Origin: an uncultured Caryophanales bacterium
Lineage (GTDB): Bacteria > Bacillota_I > Bacilli_A > RF39 > UBA660
Direction: 5' to 3'
Assembly: GCA_946614095.1 (NCBI GenBank)
Contig: CAMOGG010000009.1
Span: 1-41,841 of the forward strand
DNA length: 41,841 bases
The position numbers were made by a program, and so were the translations under genes. The notes under the pieces are model-generated. The model was not told the origin of the DNA. It saw only the letters and a program-made list of their open reading frames with translations, and did not search any database. This document shows positions 18,559 through 27,037 of the stretch, one piece after another; the stretch's first letter is position 1, and the number at the start of each line of letters is the position of its first letter.

Positions 18559-19836
18559 ATGAAATTAACTGCTGCGAAATGTCCTAGTTGTGGTGCTGAT
18601 ATTAAGGTAGATAGAAGTTTAAAGTTTACGAAGTGTGAGTATTGTAATAGTAGAATTGTAGTGGAAGATGCTATTGAAAATTTGATTCAAGTGGAATTTA
18701 AGGATATTCCTACATTAGAGAATTATATGAAACTTGGAGATCGATATTATAAAAATCAAGAATTTGAAGAAGCTTATCAAGCATATTCTAAAGCAGAACA
18801 AATTGATCCTGATAATCCCTTTGTTGTTCTTCGAAGAGGTCTTTCTCGTTCTATGGCAACAGATTATAATCATTTTGAAATAACTTCTGCGATATCTGGT
18901 TTAAAAACAGCTATTTCCTTAATGAAGAAGATGTCTTTTTCTTTGAAAGATATTAATCAAAGTATCGATGAGACGGGAAGAGTATTGGTTGTATCTAGAA
19001 ATTATTTATTAGATGTTTATCAATCTCATCAATTTACGATGGATCAGACGATTGGATATATTGAGAGATTAGAATCATGTTTAGATGGTTTTTACTATTT
19101 AGATAGTGTAGTAGAGAAAGATTCTGTTTTAGAACAAAATATTGTGAGAAGCATTGTTGAGACAATAGATATAATTTTAGGAAAAGCAAATGAATCTAAT
19201 TATCAATTGGATCGTTCTTTTGTAAAAGATTTAAATAGGAAAAGAAAAGAGTACTTTTCAAGAATAAAGGGAGAGTTTTCTACTAGTCATGTTTCTATGA
19301 AAGGAAAGGTTGTTGCTGTACAAGATAATAAGCATTCCATTCTTTATGATATTTTATGTTATTTGATGATTTTCTTTTTAGGGATTATGTTTTTGGGTTC
19401 TATTTTTACTCATGAATCCATTCTTATTATTTTTGTATGGATTCTTTCTATTATTAGTTTTATTCCTCCTATTAAAAAACTGTTTATCAAACGTTTTGGA
19501 GTTGGACTAGGTTGGATTGTGATTGCTGTTCGAATTCTTTTATTAGTCCTTGCTTTTTTGATATTAGCAAGTGGGGAAAATGCATTTGAGAATACTTATC
19601 GTGGAGAAGATGGTATTACGATTACTTTTGATAGTGGAAAATTTACTTTGAAGGACCATAAAACTATTATAGAAGGAGAATATCATTGGGATACAAAAGA
19701 TAATGATTATTATATTCATGTACAAGGAAATGATAATCTAAATTATGAATATCGATATCGTGAGACTTCTGATGGGGGAAGTTTGTGTTTACTTCTTAAT
19801 AATAAGTGTAGTAGTATCTATTTACCAGTTGACTAA
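18559..19836 (+). CDS. Zinc-ribbon / TPR membrane protein
   Basis: N-terminal CPSCGADI...CEYCNSRI zinc ribbon, TPR-like YKNQEFEEAYQAYSKAEQIDPDNPF, then several TM helices and a C-terminal beta-like domain. Confidence 0.85.
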   Translation: MKLTAAKCPSCGADIKVDRSLKFTKCEYCNSRIVVEDAIENLIQVEFKDIPTLENYMKLGDRYYKNQEFEEAYQAYSKAEQIDPDNPFVVLRRGLSRSMATDYNHFEITSAISGLKTAISLMKKMSFSLKDINQSIDETGRVLVVSRNYLLDVYQSHQFTMDQTIGYIERLESCLDGFYYLDSVVEKDSVLEQNIVRSIVETIDIILGKANESNYQLDRSFVKDLNRKRKEYFSRIKGEFSTSHVSMKGKVVAVQDNKHSILYDILCYLMIFFLGIMFLGSIFTHESILIIFVWILSIISFIPPIKKLFIKRFGVGLGWIVIAVRILLLVLAFLILASGENAFENTYRGEDGITITFDSGKFTLKDHKTIIEGEYHWDTKDNDYYIHVQGNDNLNYEYRYRETSDGGSLCLLLNNKCSSIYLPVD

Positions 19837-19850
19837 AAGTCAACTTTTTT
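19827..19850 (+). terminator. Rho-independent terminator overlapping the CDS end
   Basis: AGTTGACT-AAA-AGTCAACT followed by TTTTT. Confidence 0.85.
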
Positions 19851-19875
19851 CTTTTATAAAAGGGTATTATAACAA

Positions 19876-19904
19876 TTGACTTTTGTATAAAAATCTACTA
19901 TAAT
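19876..19904 (+). promoter_or_regulatory. Near-consensus promoter of the LysR / radical SAM operon
   Basis: TTGACT (19876-19881), 17-nt spacer, TATAAT (19899-19904). Confidence 0.85.
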
Positions 19905-19924
19905 ATCCGGCATAGGAGGCATCT

Positions 19925-20818
19925 ATGAATACGGATTATAATTTATATAAAATTTTTTTATATTTATTTGAAGAAAAAAGTATTTCAAGAACAGCTGCGA
20001 AACTATATGTTTCTCAACCTGCTATTAGTTATAGTTTAAAAGAATTAGAAAATCAATTGGGCTATACTTTGTTTTATCGTAATTCCAAAGGAATTGAACC
20101 TACGGTAGAGGCAAAAGAATTATATGGATATATTTCTACTGCTTTTAATATTTTAAATGATGCGGAAGAGCATATTAAAAATTTAAATAATTTAAATATT
20201 GGTTGTATTCGTATTGGAACACCTTCTCATATTGGAATCTTTTATTTATCTTCCTATATTGCAGATTTTAGAAAACTTTATCCTGGAATTAAGTTTGAAA
20301 TTATTTGTAAATCTACTTCTGATATGGTAGAGATGTTAGAGACTCGGAAACTTGATATAATAGTTGATACATTACCAATTAATAGTAAGAAAAATGTTAC
20401 TAAAGTAACATTATCTAAGTTATATAATTGTTTTGCTTATAATAAGAATATTTTTAAAGATGTTGATATTCAGTCAGTTGAAGATTTATCCAAATATCCT
20501 TTAATATTACCTAGTGCTACTTCATCTATTCGATTAAAGTTAGATGAATATACGGAAAGTAAAAATACAATTTTGAATCCAGTTGTAGAATCTTGGACAA
20601 CAGAGATTATGTTAGAGATGGTAAGACAGGGAGTTGGGATTGGCTACTTTATTAAAAATGTTATTGATACACAAGATGATAAAGAGAATTTTAAAGTTAT
20701 TACTTTTAATAATGATTTACCTGCAGTAGATGTATGTTGTGTATATATTGATGACTTTTTAACGGTAGCTACTCGTAAGTTTGTAGAATTAATAACGAAT
20801 CAAAAAGTGGGTGAGTAG
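19925..20818 (+). CDS. LysR-family transcriptional regulator
   Basis: N-terminal wHTH LYKIFLYLFEEKSISRTAAKLYVSQPAISYSLKELENQLGYTLFYRNSKGIEPT; SD aggagg. Confidence 0.95.
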   Translation: MNTDYNLYKIFLYLFEEKSISRTAAKLYVSQPAISYSLKELENQLGYTLFYRNSKGIEPTVEAKELYGYISTAFNILNDAEEHIKNLNNLNIGCIRIGTPSHIGIFYLSSYIADFRKLYPGIKFEIICKSTSDMVEMLETRKLDIIVDTLPINSKKNVTKVTLSKLYNCFAYNKNIFKDVDIQSVEDLSKYPLILPSATSSIRLKLDEYTESKNTILNPVVESWTTEIMLEMVRQGVGIGYFIKNVIDTQDDKENFKVITFNNDLPAVDVCCVYIDDFLTVATRKFVELITNQKVGE

Positions 20819-20822
20819 TAAT

Positions 20823-22451
20823 ATGGATTTTTTATTAAGTGATGAGAAAGAAATTTCTAGTAGTGATTATGAAATTAGAAAAAAATTATATGAAGAGTTT
20901 GCTGATTTACCAGTTTCTTTTGTATCAAAGATGCGTCATCTACAACCACAAGTAGGATGTTTTAATCGTTGTAGTTTTTGTAGTAAATTTTCTGTATGTA
21001 AAAGTGAATATTGGACTCTTTCTACTCTTCGTAATATTATTAGTGCTTTAAAGTATACTTCACAAAATTATACGAAAGATGATTTATTACTTTCATGGGA
21101 TAGAAGAGAACATCGAGTAGGAGTTATTTTTCCTTATTTAAATAATGATATTGCAGCTTATCCTTATTTAGACCAATACATTGATTTATGTTATAAGGAA
21201 CTTGGGGTTAGAACTCGTATTTCTACTGTTGGATTTTCTCGATATAATAAAGAATTAAACCGAGTACATCAAAATATTTGTTCTAAAGAGTTATTATATG
21301 CTTTAGGAGGAGTGCGTTTATCGATTTGTCAGTATGGACGTGTTTGGGAAGAGGCAGGAGAAAATAATTCTTTAGAAGATTATACGAAGGATATTGCTAA
21401 TTTTTTAAATATTTATAAACCTTATTATGAGAAGTTTGGTTCTGGTTCTCGTAAAATGTGTGCAGAAATTCGTTTTTCTCCATTAATTCAAAAAAGGAAA
21501 GTATTTGTTTTTTCTTATCACCATAAAATGGTTATTGCAACAGGAAATTATTTTTTTATTTCTTGTGGTGAAGATGTTTCTTTAAAAGAATGTCACGTCA
21601 TTGATCCTTATAAACATTCTTTAAAATTAAGTGAAGAAGCTGTATTATTTGATGAGTATCATTTGAATTTTGAAGTTTCTTCTGAGGAAGAAATGATTCA
21701 ATATTTAGATAGTAATCTATTGGAAGTTGATAGAGTAGTAGAAGTCTATTTATTTGAAAATAGAGATGGTATTTATTATGCAATTAATCCTAAGCTTTCG
21801 GACGATGGAAATTATAGTATGAATATATATCCTAAGACTGATGTACGTAATGAGAGTGGTTATATTATCACAGAAAGATTCTTTTTAAATGCTTTATATA
21901 ATTTTAAAAAGAAAAGAGGAGTTCGTCTTAGAGATTCTATTTCAAATACTACTTTTGAAGATACAGAAGAGGTATTATCTATATTAAAAGAATATGCTGC
22001 TTATTATGAAGAGATGGGTAAACAAGAAAAACATGATTATATTTTAGAACATGTTATTCCTTTGATTGAAGTTTATATTAAAGCATTAAAATTAGCTGGT
22101 TATTCTTCTGATGTGTTCTTTGATAAGAATTTTACAATTGATACAGGAATGATTTGTAATTTAGGACGTGCTATTCATTTGTTCCAAGGACTTACTAGTT
22201 TTATTAATGAACCATTAACTCCAATTCATGAAAGAAATTATGGTAGACATTGTTCTACTATGAAACAAGAAAACTATGGCTGGTTATTAGGTTGTGATTT
22301 TAATCAGACTCTTTTAATTGAAAAGTTAGATTTCTTTAATACAGCATCTAGTGAAGGACAAGTTTCTTTTCGAAAAAAAATTGTGATGGATCATTTTAAT
22401 GATAAAATAGAAGAAAATGAAAAGTATTTATATCCTGGTGAAGTAAAATAG
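20823..22451 (+). CDS. Putative radical SAM protein of unknown function
   Basis: CxxxCxxC motif in QVGCFNRCSFCSKFSVC near the N-terminus; ORF track start 20811 (GTG) or ATG 20823; translationally overlapped/coupled to LysR. Confidence 0.72.
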   Translation: MDFLLSDEKEISSSDYEIRKKLYEEFADLPVSFVSKMRHLQPQVGCFNRCSFCSKFSVCKSEYWTLSTLRNIISALKYTSQNYTKDDLLLSWDRREHRVGVIFPYLNNDIAAYPYLDQYIDLCYKELGVRTRISTVGFSRYNKELNRVHQNICSKELLYALGGVRLSICQYGRVWEEAGENNSLEDYTKDIANFLNIYKPYYEKFGSGSRKMCAEIRFSPLIQKRKVFVFSYHHKMVIATGNYFFISCGEDVSLKECHVIDPYKHSLKLSEEAVLFDEYHLNFEVSSEEEMIQYLDSNLLEVDRVVEVYLFENRDGIYYAINPKLSDDGNYSMNIYPKTDVRNESGYIITERFFLNALYNFKKKRGVRLRDSISNTTFEDTEEVLSILKEYAAYYEEMGKQEKHDYILEHVIPLIEVYIKALKLAGYSSDVFFDKNFTIDTGMICNLGRAIHLFQGLTSFINEPLTPIHERNYGRHCSTMKQENYGWLLGCDFNQTLLIEKLDFFNTASSEGQVSFRKKIVMDHFNDKIEENEKYLYPGEVK

Positions 22452-22466
22452 GAATGAGGTAGAGGT

Positions 22467-23744
22467 ATGGCTATTGAATTTTATAAAGAATTTGGAGAGT
22501 ATGGTTTTTTAGCAAACTATTCTCCCTATGGATTTTATAAGAATGGAATTTATTATCCTACAGCAGAGCATTATTATCAGGCAGAGAAGTTTGATGATCC
22601 TGTAATACAGAAAAAAATTATTTGTGCAGAAACACCTCGCTTAGCATCTGAAATCGGAAGAGATAGAAGTCTAGTTAGAAAGAATCATTTTCGAGATATG
22701 AAGTTGAAAGTCATGTATGATGGGGTATTAGAAAAGTTTCGTCAGAATCCAGAGATTCGTAGTAAGTTGATTGAAACTCGAAATCAGGAGATTAGAGAAA
22801 TGACTGTGAAAGAATCTTATTGGGGTGTTGGACCTGAATTTGATGGAGAAAATCATATGGGTAAGATATTAATGATGGTTCGAGAACAAGTTAAGAAAGA
22901 AGTACTTGAAGAAATTTTAAATCAAGCAAAGGATAAGAAAGTCTATGTGATTGGACATCATCATCCGGATCCAGATTCTGTTTTCTCTAGTTTAATTCTT
23001 ACTCATATTTTAAAAAGCTATGGGATTGATGCAGTTTTTGCTGTAAGAGATGATGAATTTGTAGAGAAGAAGCTCATTGATGATTTTTTAGAAGAGGATT
23101 ATGAGGTTGTTGATGATTATTCTGATAAGGCATTTATCTTAGTAGATCATAACAATTTGGATGGTATTCCCAAAGAAAATGTACTTGGTGCGCTAGATCA
23201 TCATATTATTACGAATGAGGTATCTAATCTTATTGAGATAGAGTATGCTTCTTGTGGTTTATTGTTATATGATTTATTTCGTGAGTCTTATGACTTTTCA
23301 GAAGAAGAAAGGAAGTTAATTGGACTTACAGTTTTATCTGATACTGAGTACTTGGTTAGTAGTCGATTTGGATTAGAGGATCAGAAATTATATAAGGACT
23401 TAAATACTTCTATTGATGAGAAAGAATATCAAAAAAAATATTTTGAAACAACTGATTTTTCTGATACTATTTCTCATAATTTTCATAAAGATTATAAAGA
23501 ATATCATTTTCATGGGTATGATATAAAACGTAGTTTGATTACAAGTTATCATGATGGTTGGGAAAAAAACTATTCCAATTATATTTTAGAAATTACGAAT
23601 CATGATATTAATTTATTGATCTGGTGTGATTATGAAAGTCGTACTACTTTTGTATATTATCAAGGTAAGGAATATATTTTTCCATATTTTACAACTAGTA
23701 CAAATTTAGTATTAAAATATTTAGAAAAAGAAAGAGTACTTTAG
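22467..23744 (+). CDS. Fusion of N-terminal NADAR (YbiA-like) domain and C-terminal DHH-family (family II pyrophosphatase-like) phosphoesterase
   Basis: NADAR: FGEYGFLANYSPY...YYPTAEHYYQAEKF...GRDRSLVRKNHFRDMKLKVM...ESYWGVGPEFDGENHMGKILMMVRE. DHH: VIGHHHPDPDSVFSS...ILVDHNNLDGIP...GALDHHIITNE. Confidence 0.88.
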   Translation: MAIEFYKEFGEYGFLANYSPYGFYKNGIYYPTAEHYYQAEKFDDPVIQKKIICAETPRLASEIGRDRSLVRKNHFRDMKLKVMYDGVLEKFRQNPEIRSKLIETRNQEIREMTVKESYWGVGPEFDGENHMGKILMMVREQVKKEVLEEILNQAKDKKVYVIGHHHPDPDSVFSSLILTHILKSYGIDAVFAVRDDEFVEKKLIDDFLEEDYEVVDDYSDKAFILVDHNNLDGIPKENVLGALDHHIITNEVSNLIEIEYASCGLLLYDLFRESYDFSEEERKLIGLTVLSDTEYLVSSRFGLEDQKLYKDLNTSIDEKEYQKKYFETTDFSDTISHNFHKDYKEYHFHGYDIKRSLITSYHDGWEKNYSNYILEITNHDINLLIWCDYESRTTFVYYQGKEYIFPYFTTSTNLVLKYLEKERVL

Positions 23745-23875
23745 GTATAAAATGTATTTATTCATTTTTTACGATATAAAATTTTGTTATAACTATTATT
23801 AAAAATATATGTTTGATTTATGTGAATTGTTTGTTATATCATGTTATTAAGAAGAAATTTTGGGAGATGAGAAAC

Positions 23876-24082
23876 ATGAAACTTAGATTAGAACATTCTA
23901 AAACAGTTTATAGTTATCAAGATGCAAAAAAGATTTATTTTTCTAATTCTTCTTCAAAATGCTTCTTATTTGAGAAGAAGAATGATTCTTCTATTAGCGT
24001 TTGTAATTTATTATCAAGAAATCCTGTTGTTATTCATAATAAGACGGGATTGGTTGTTTACACGGGGAAAAATAGGTCTTAA
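23876..24082 (+). CDS. Orphan small protein (68 aa)
   Basis: ORF track 23813..24082; ATG at 23876 with gggag upstream gives MKLRLEHSKTVYSYQDAKKIYFSNSSSKCFLFEKKNDSSISVCNLLSRNPVVIHNKTGLVVYTGKNRS. Confidence 0.5.
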   Translation: MKLRLEHSKTVYSYQDAKKIYFSNSSSKCFLFEKKNDSSISVCNLLSRNPVVIHNKTGLVVYTGKNRS

Positions 24083-24091
24083 TCTATTTTT
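24068..24091 (+). terminator. Putative terminator overlapping the end of the 68-aa ORF
   Basis: AAAAATAG-GTCTTAAT-CTATTTTT. Confidence 0.5.
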
Positions 24092-24137
24092 CTTTTGTTT
24101 TATTAAAATATTTGTTATATTGAAAATGGAGGTATTT

Positions 24138-25037
24138 ATGAATCTTAATTTTGAACTTTATAAAATATTTTATTATGTGTGTTCTTATATGAGTATTACA
24201 GATGCAGCTAGACATTTATTTGTTTCTCAACCTGCTATTACAAAACAGATTCAAAACTTAGAGCAAGCTTTAGGAATTGTATTATTTGTACGTAGTAGAA
24301 AAGGATTAGAGTTAACAGAGGATGGTAAAAAACTATTTAAAGAGATTAAAAGTCCTGTTGAAAAGCTATTATCTATTGAAAATAAGAAAGGAGATATTCC
24401 TAATACGGTTCGTATTATAGCGGGATATTCTACTAGTAAGAATTTCTTATTAAAGACTTTATCAAAATATGATGAGATTTATCCTAATGTTAAATTTGAA
24501 GTTAATTTTTATCCTTATCATGAAGCAATTGATCGCTTAAGAAATGGGCAAGCTGATTTAATATTTGTTAATATGAAAAATCATCCTAATCGTGACTTTG
24601 ATGGTTTAAGACTAAAAAAATGTTTTGATGTTCATGATGCTTTTGTGGTACATAAAGATTATCAAGGAGAAGTTCCTAAACTCTTGAATCTATTAGATTT
24701 AAATCAATATCCTATTGTTTGTAAATCAGGAAAGTCAGTTGCAAGAAGTATGATTGAAGGAGTTTTTGCTGAGAAGAAGAAAACCTTTCATCCAAAGTTT
24801 GAACTTTCTAATAACTGGTTAATTGAAGAGTATGTTAAAGATTGTAAAGGAATAGGATTAGTTACTAAAGAGTATATTACAGAGGAATTAGAAACTAAAG
24901 AATTAATAGAGATTCCTACGGATATTCCTTTACCAGTACGTGATATTGGGTATGCTTTAAGAAAAGATTTCTTATATAATCAATTTATTGAAGAATTTAT
25001 GAAAGAATTAAAAAAAGATTTAGATTTTTTTGAGTAG
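24138..25037 (+). CDS. LysR-family transcriptional regulator
   Basis: ORF track 23922..25037, but ATG 24138 with SD ggagg begins the canonical LysR N-terminus MNLNFELYKIFYYVCSYMSITDAARHLFVSQPAITKQIQNLEQALG. Confidence 0.93.
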   Translation: MNLNFELYKIFYYVCSYMSITDAARHLFVSQPAITKQIQNLEQALGIVLFVRSRKGLELTEDGKKLFKEIKSPVEKLLSIENKKGDIPNTVRIIAGYSTSKNFLLKTLSKYDEIYPNVKFEVNFYPYHEAIDRLRNGQADLIFVNMKNHPNRDFDGLRLKKCFDVHDAFVVHKDYQGEVPKLLNLLDLNQYPIVCKSGKSVARSMIEGVFAEKKKTFHPKFELSNNWLIEEYVKDCKGIGLVTKEYITEELETKELIEIPTDIPLPVRDIGYALRKDFLYNQFIEEFMKELKKDLDFFE

Positions 25038-25047
25038 TTTATCTCAT

Positions 25048-25073
25048 AAGAGTGATATTATCACTCTTTTTTT
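25048..25073 (+). terminator. Rho-independent terminator
   Basis: AAGAGTGAT-ATT-ATCACTCTT followed by T-run. Confidence 0.85.
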
Positions 25074-25097
25074 CATATTCTTTTTACGAGGTGAAAT

Positions 25098-26999
25098 ATG
25101 TTTGTAGGAGAGATTGATAAAAGAATTAGAATTTTATTTTTAATTTTATTGGTTCCTTTTATTTTGATTATTCTTAGAGTATTTTATATTCAAGTTTTTC
25201 AGTATAAAAAATTAAATTCTTATGCTAGAGATTTATGGAGTAGAGATTTAGAATTAGAAGCAGACCGGGGAAAGATACTTGATAGAAATGGAGTTGTTTT
25301 AGCAGATAATTTAACTACTACTTCTTTGATATTAATACCTAATCAAATTAAGAATAAAGAAAAGGTTACAAAGGAATTAGCAAGTATTTTAGGAATTTCT
25401 TTTTCTGATATGAAAAAGCATGTTTATCGTAAAACATCCATTGAGAGAGTTCATCCTGAAGGAAGAAGATTATCTTATGAGATTGCAGAAAAGATTCAAA
25501 AGTTGGGGTTTGACGGTGTTTATTTGGTAAAAGAAGCAAAGCGTTATTATCCGTATAAAGATTTGTTATCTCATACTTTGGGATATGTAGGAATTGATAA
25601 TCAAGGATTATCTGGTTTAGAATTACAATATGATGCTTATTTAACAGGAAAAAATGGAGCGATACAATATTTTTCGGATGCTCATGGAAACCGGTTACAG
25701 ATGTCTGATGTTTATATTGCTCCTGTAGCTGGAATGAATGTTAATTTAACGATTGATATTGAAATACAAAAATCAATAGAGAGAGAAATGGATAATATTG
25801 TTGATATGTTTCGACCAGATATGGCTCTTGCCTTGGTAGTGAATCCTAAAACAGGAGAAATACTGGGAATGAGTTCAACACCGGATTTTGATCCTAATCA
25901 ATATCAGAAGTATGATAGTGCTACTTTAAGTCGTAATCTTCCAATTTGGGCTTCTTATGAGCCTGGTAGTACGTTTAAAGTTGTGACAATGGCATCTGCA
26001 GTTGAGGAGAAGGTTGTTGATATTTTTAAAGATCGTTTTTATGATGCAGGTAAAGTGAATGTAGATGGTAGTGTTTTAAAATGTTGGAAAGCAGGAGGTC
26101 ATGGTGATCAGACTTTTTTAGAAGTGTTACAAAATTCTTGTAATCCAGGTTTTGTACGATTAGGACAATTATTAGGAAAAGAAAGGTTGTTTTCTTATAT
26201 TGATCGTTTTGGGTTTGGAGAAAAGACTGGAATTGATTTAAATGGAGAAGGACAAGGAATTATTTTTCCTCTTAATCGAGTTGGTAATGTAGAACTTGCG
26301 ACTTCTGCTTTTGGTCAAGGACCTAGTGTAACTCCTATTCAACAGGTTATGGCTGTTTCTGCTGTAGTAAATGGTGGTTATTTATATCAGCCTTATGTTG
26401 TGAAGAGTATTAGTGATCATACGAATAGTGTAGTAAAAGAATATTCTAAAGTACTCAAAAGAAAAGTTATTAGTAGTGAGACTTCAGCAATTATGAGAAT
26501 TGCTTTAGAGCATGTAGTAGCAAAAGGAGGAGGAAAAAGTGCATATATCGAAGGATATCGTATTGGAGGAAAAACAGGAACTGCTCAAAAACAAGAAAAT
26601 GGAACTTATTTAGTGAATAATTATATTATGTCTTTTATGGCGGTAGTGCCTTCTAATGATCCAGAGGCTGTATTTTATTTAGCAATTGATAACCCAAAAA
26701 ATACTGCAATGTTATCGAGTTATACGACAACTCCTATTGCTAGAAGAATTTTGTTAGATATTATAGAAGCTTTGCATATTCCTAAGCAAGAAGGAGAAGT
26801 AGAAAAGGATTTAGAATGGAATGATAAAGTGATGTATGAGGTTCCTAATGTTGTGGGAAAAGATTTTGCAGAAGCTAAAAAAAATCTTGTTAATTTTAAA
26901 ATTATTACAGAAGGAGAAGGAAATACTGTATTTGAACAATCTCCTAAAGGAGGAGAAAAGTTAGAAGATGGAAGTTCTATTCGACTTTTTTTGAAGTAA
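25098..26999 (+). CDS. Second class B penicillin-binding protein with one PASTA domain (SpoVD/FtsI-like)
   Basis: ADRGKILDRNGVVLADNL, SxxK EPGSTFK, SxN SCN, KTGTAQ, C-terminal YEVPNVVGKDFAEAKKNLVNF PASTA. Confidence 0.94.
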   Translation: MFVGEIDKRIRILFLILLVPFILIILRVFYIQVFQYKKLNSYARDLWSRDLELEADRGKILDRNGVVLADNLTTTSLILIPNQIKNKEKVTKELASILGISFSDMKKHVYRKTSIERVHPEGRRLSYEIAEKIQKLGFDGVYLVKEAKRYYPYKDLLSHTLGYVGIDNQGLSGLELQYDAYLTGKNGAIQYFSDAHGNRLQMSDVYIAPVAGMNVNLTIDIEIQKSIEREMDNIVDMFRPDMALALVVNPKTGEILGMSSTPDFDPNQYQKYDSATLSRNLPIWASYEPGSTFKVVTMASAVEEKVVDIFKDRFYDAGKVNVDGSVLKCWKAGGHGDQTFLEVLQNSCNPGFVRLGQLLGKERLFSYIDRFGFGEKTGIDLNGEGQGIIFPLNRVGNVELATSAFGQGPSVTPIQQVMAVSAVVNGGYLYQPYVVKSISDHTNSVVKEYSKVLKRKVISSETSAIMRIALEHVVAKGGGKSAYIEGYRIGGKTGTAQKQENGTYLVNNYIMSFMAVVPSNDPEAVFYLAIDNPKNTAMLSSYTTTPIARRILLDIIEALHIPKQEGEVEKDLEWNDKVMYEVPNVVGKDFAEAKKNLVNFKIITEGEGNTVFEQSPKGGEKLEDGSSIRLFLK

Positions 27000-27037
27000 A
27001 AACTAAAATATTATGGTACAATGATAACGGTGATACT

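Noticed and set aside
23922-24137. Upstream extension of the second LysR ORF
   Set aside because: The canonical LysR N-terminus begins at ATG 24138 with a strong SD; the extension overlaps the 68-aa ORF in another frame.
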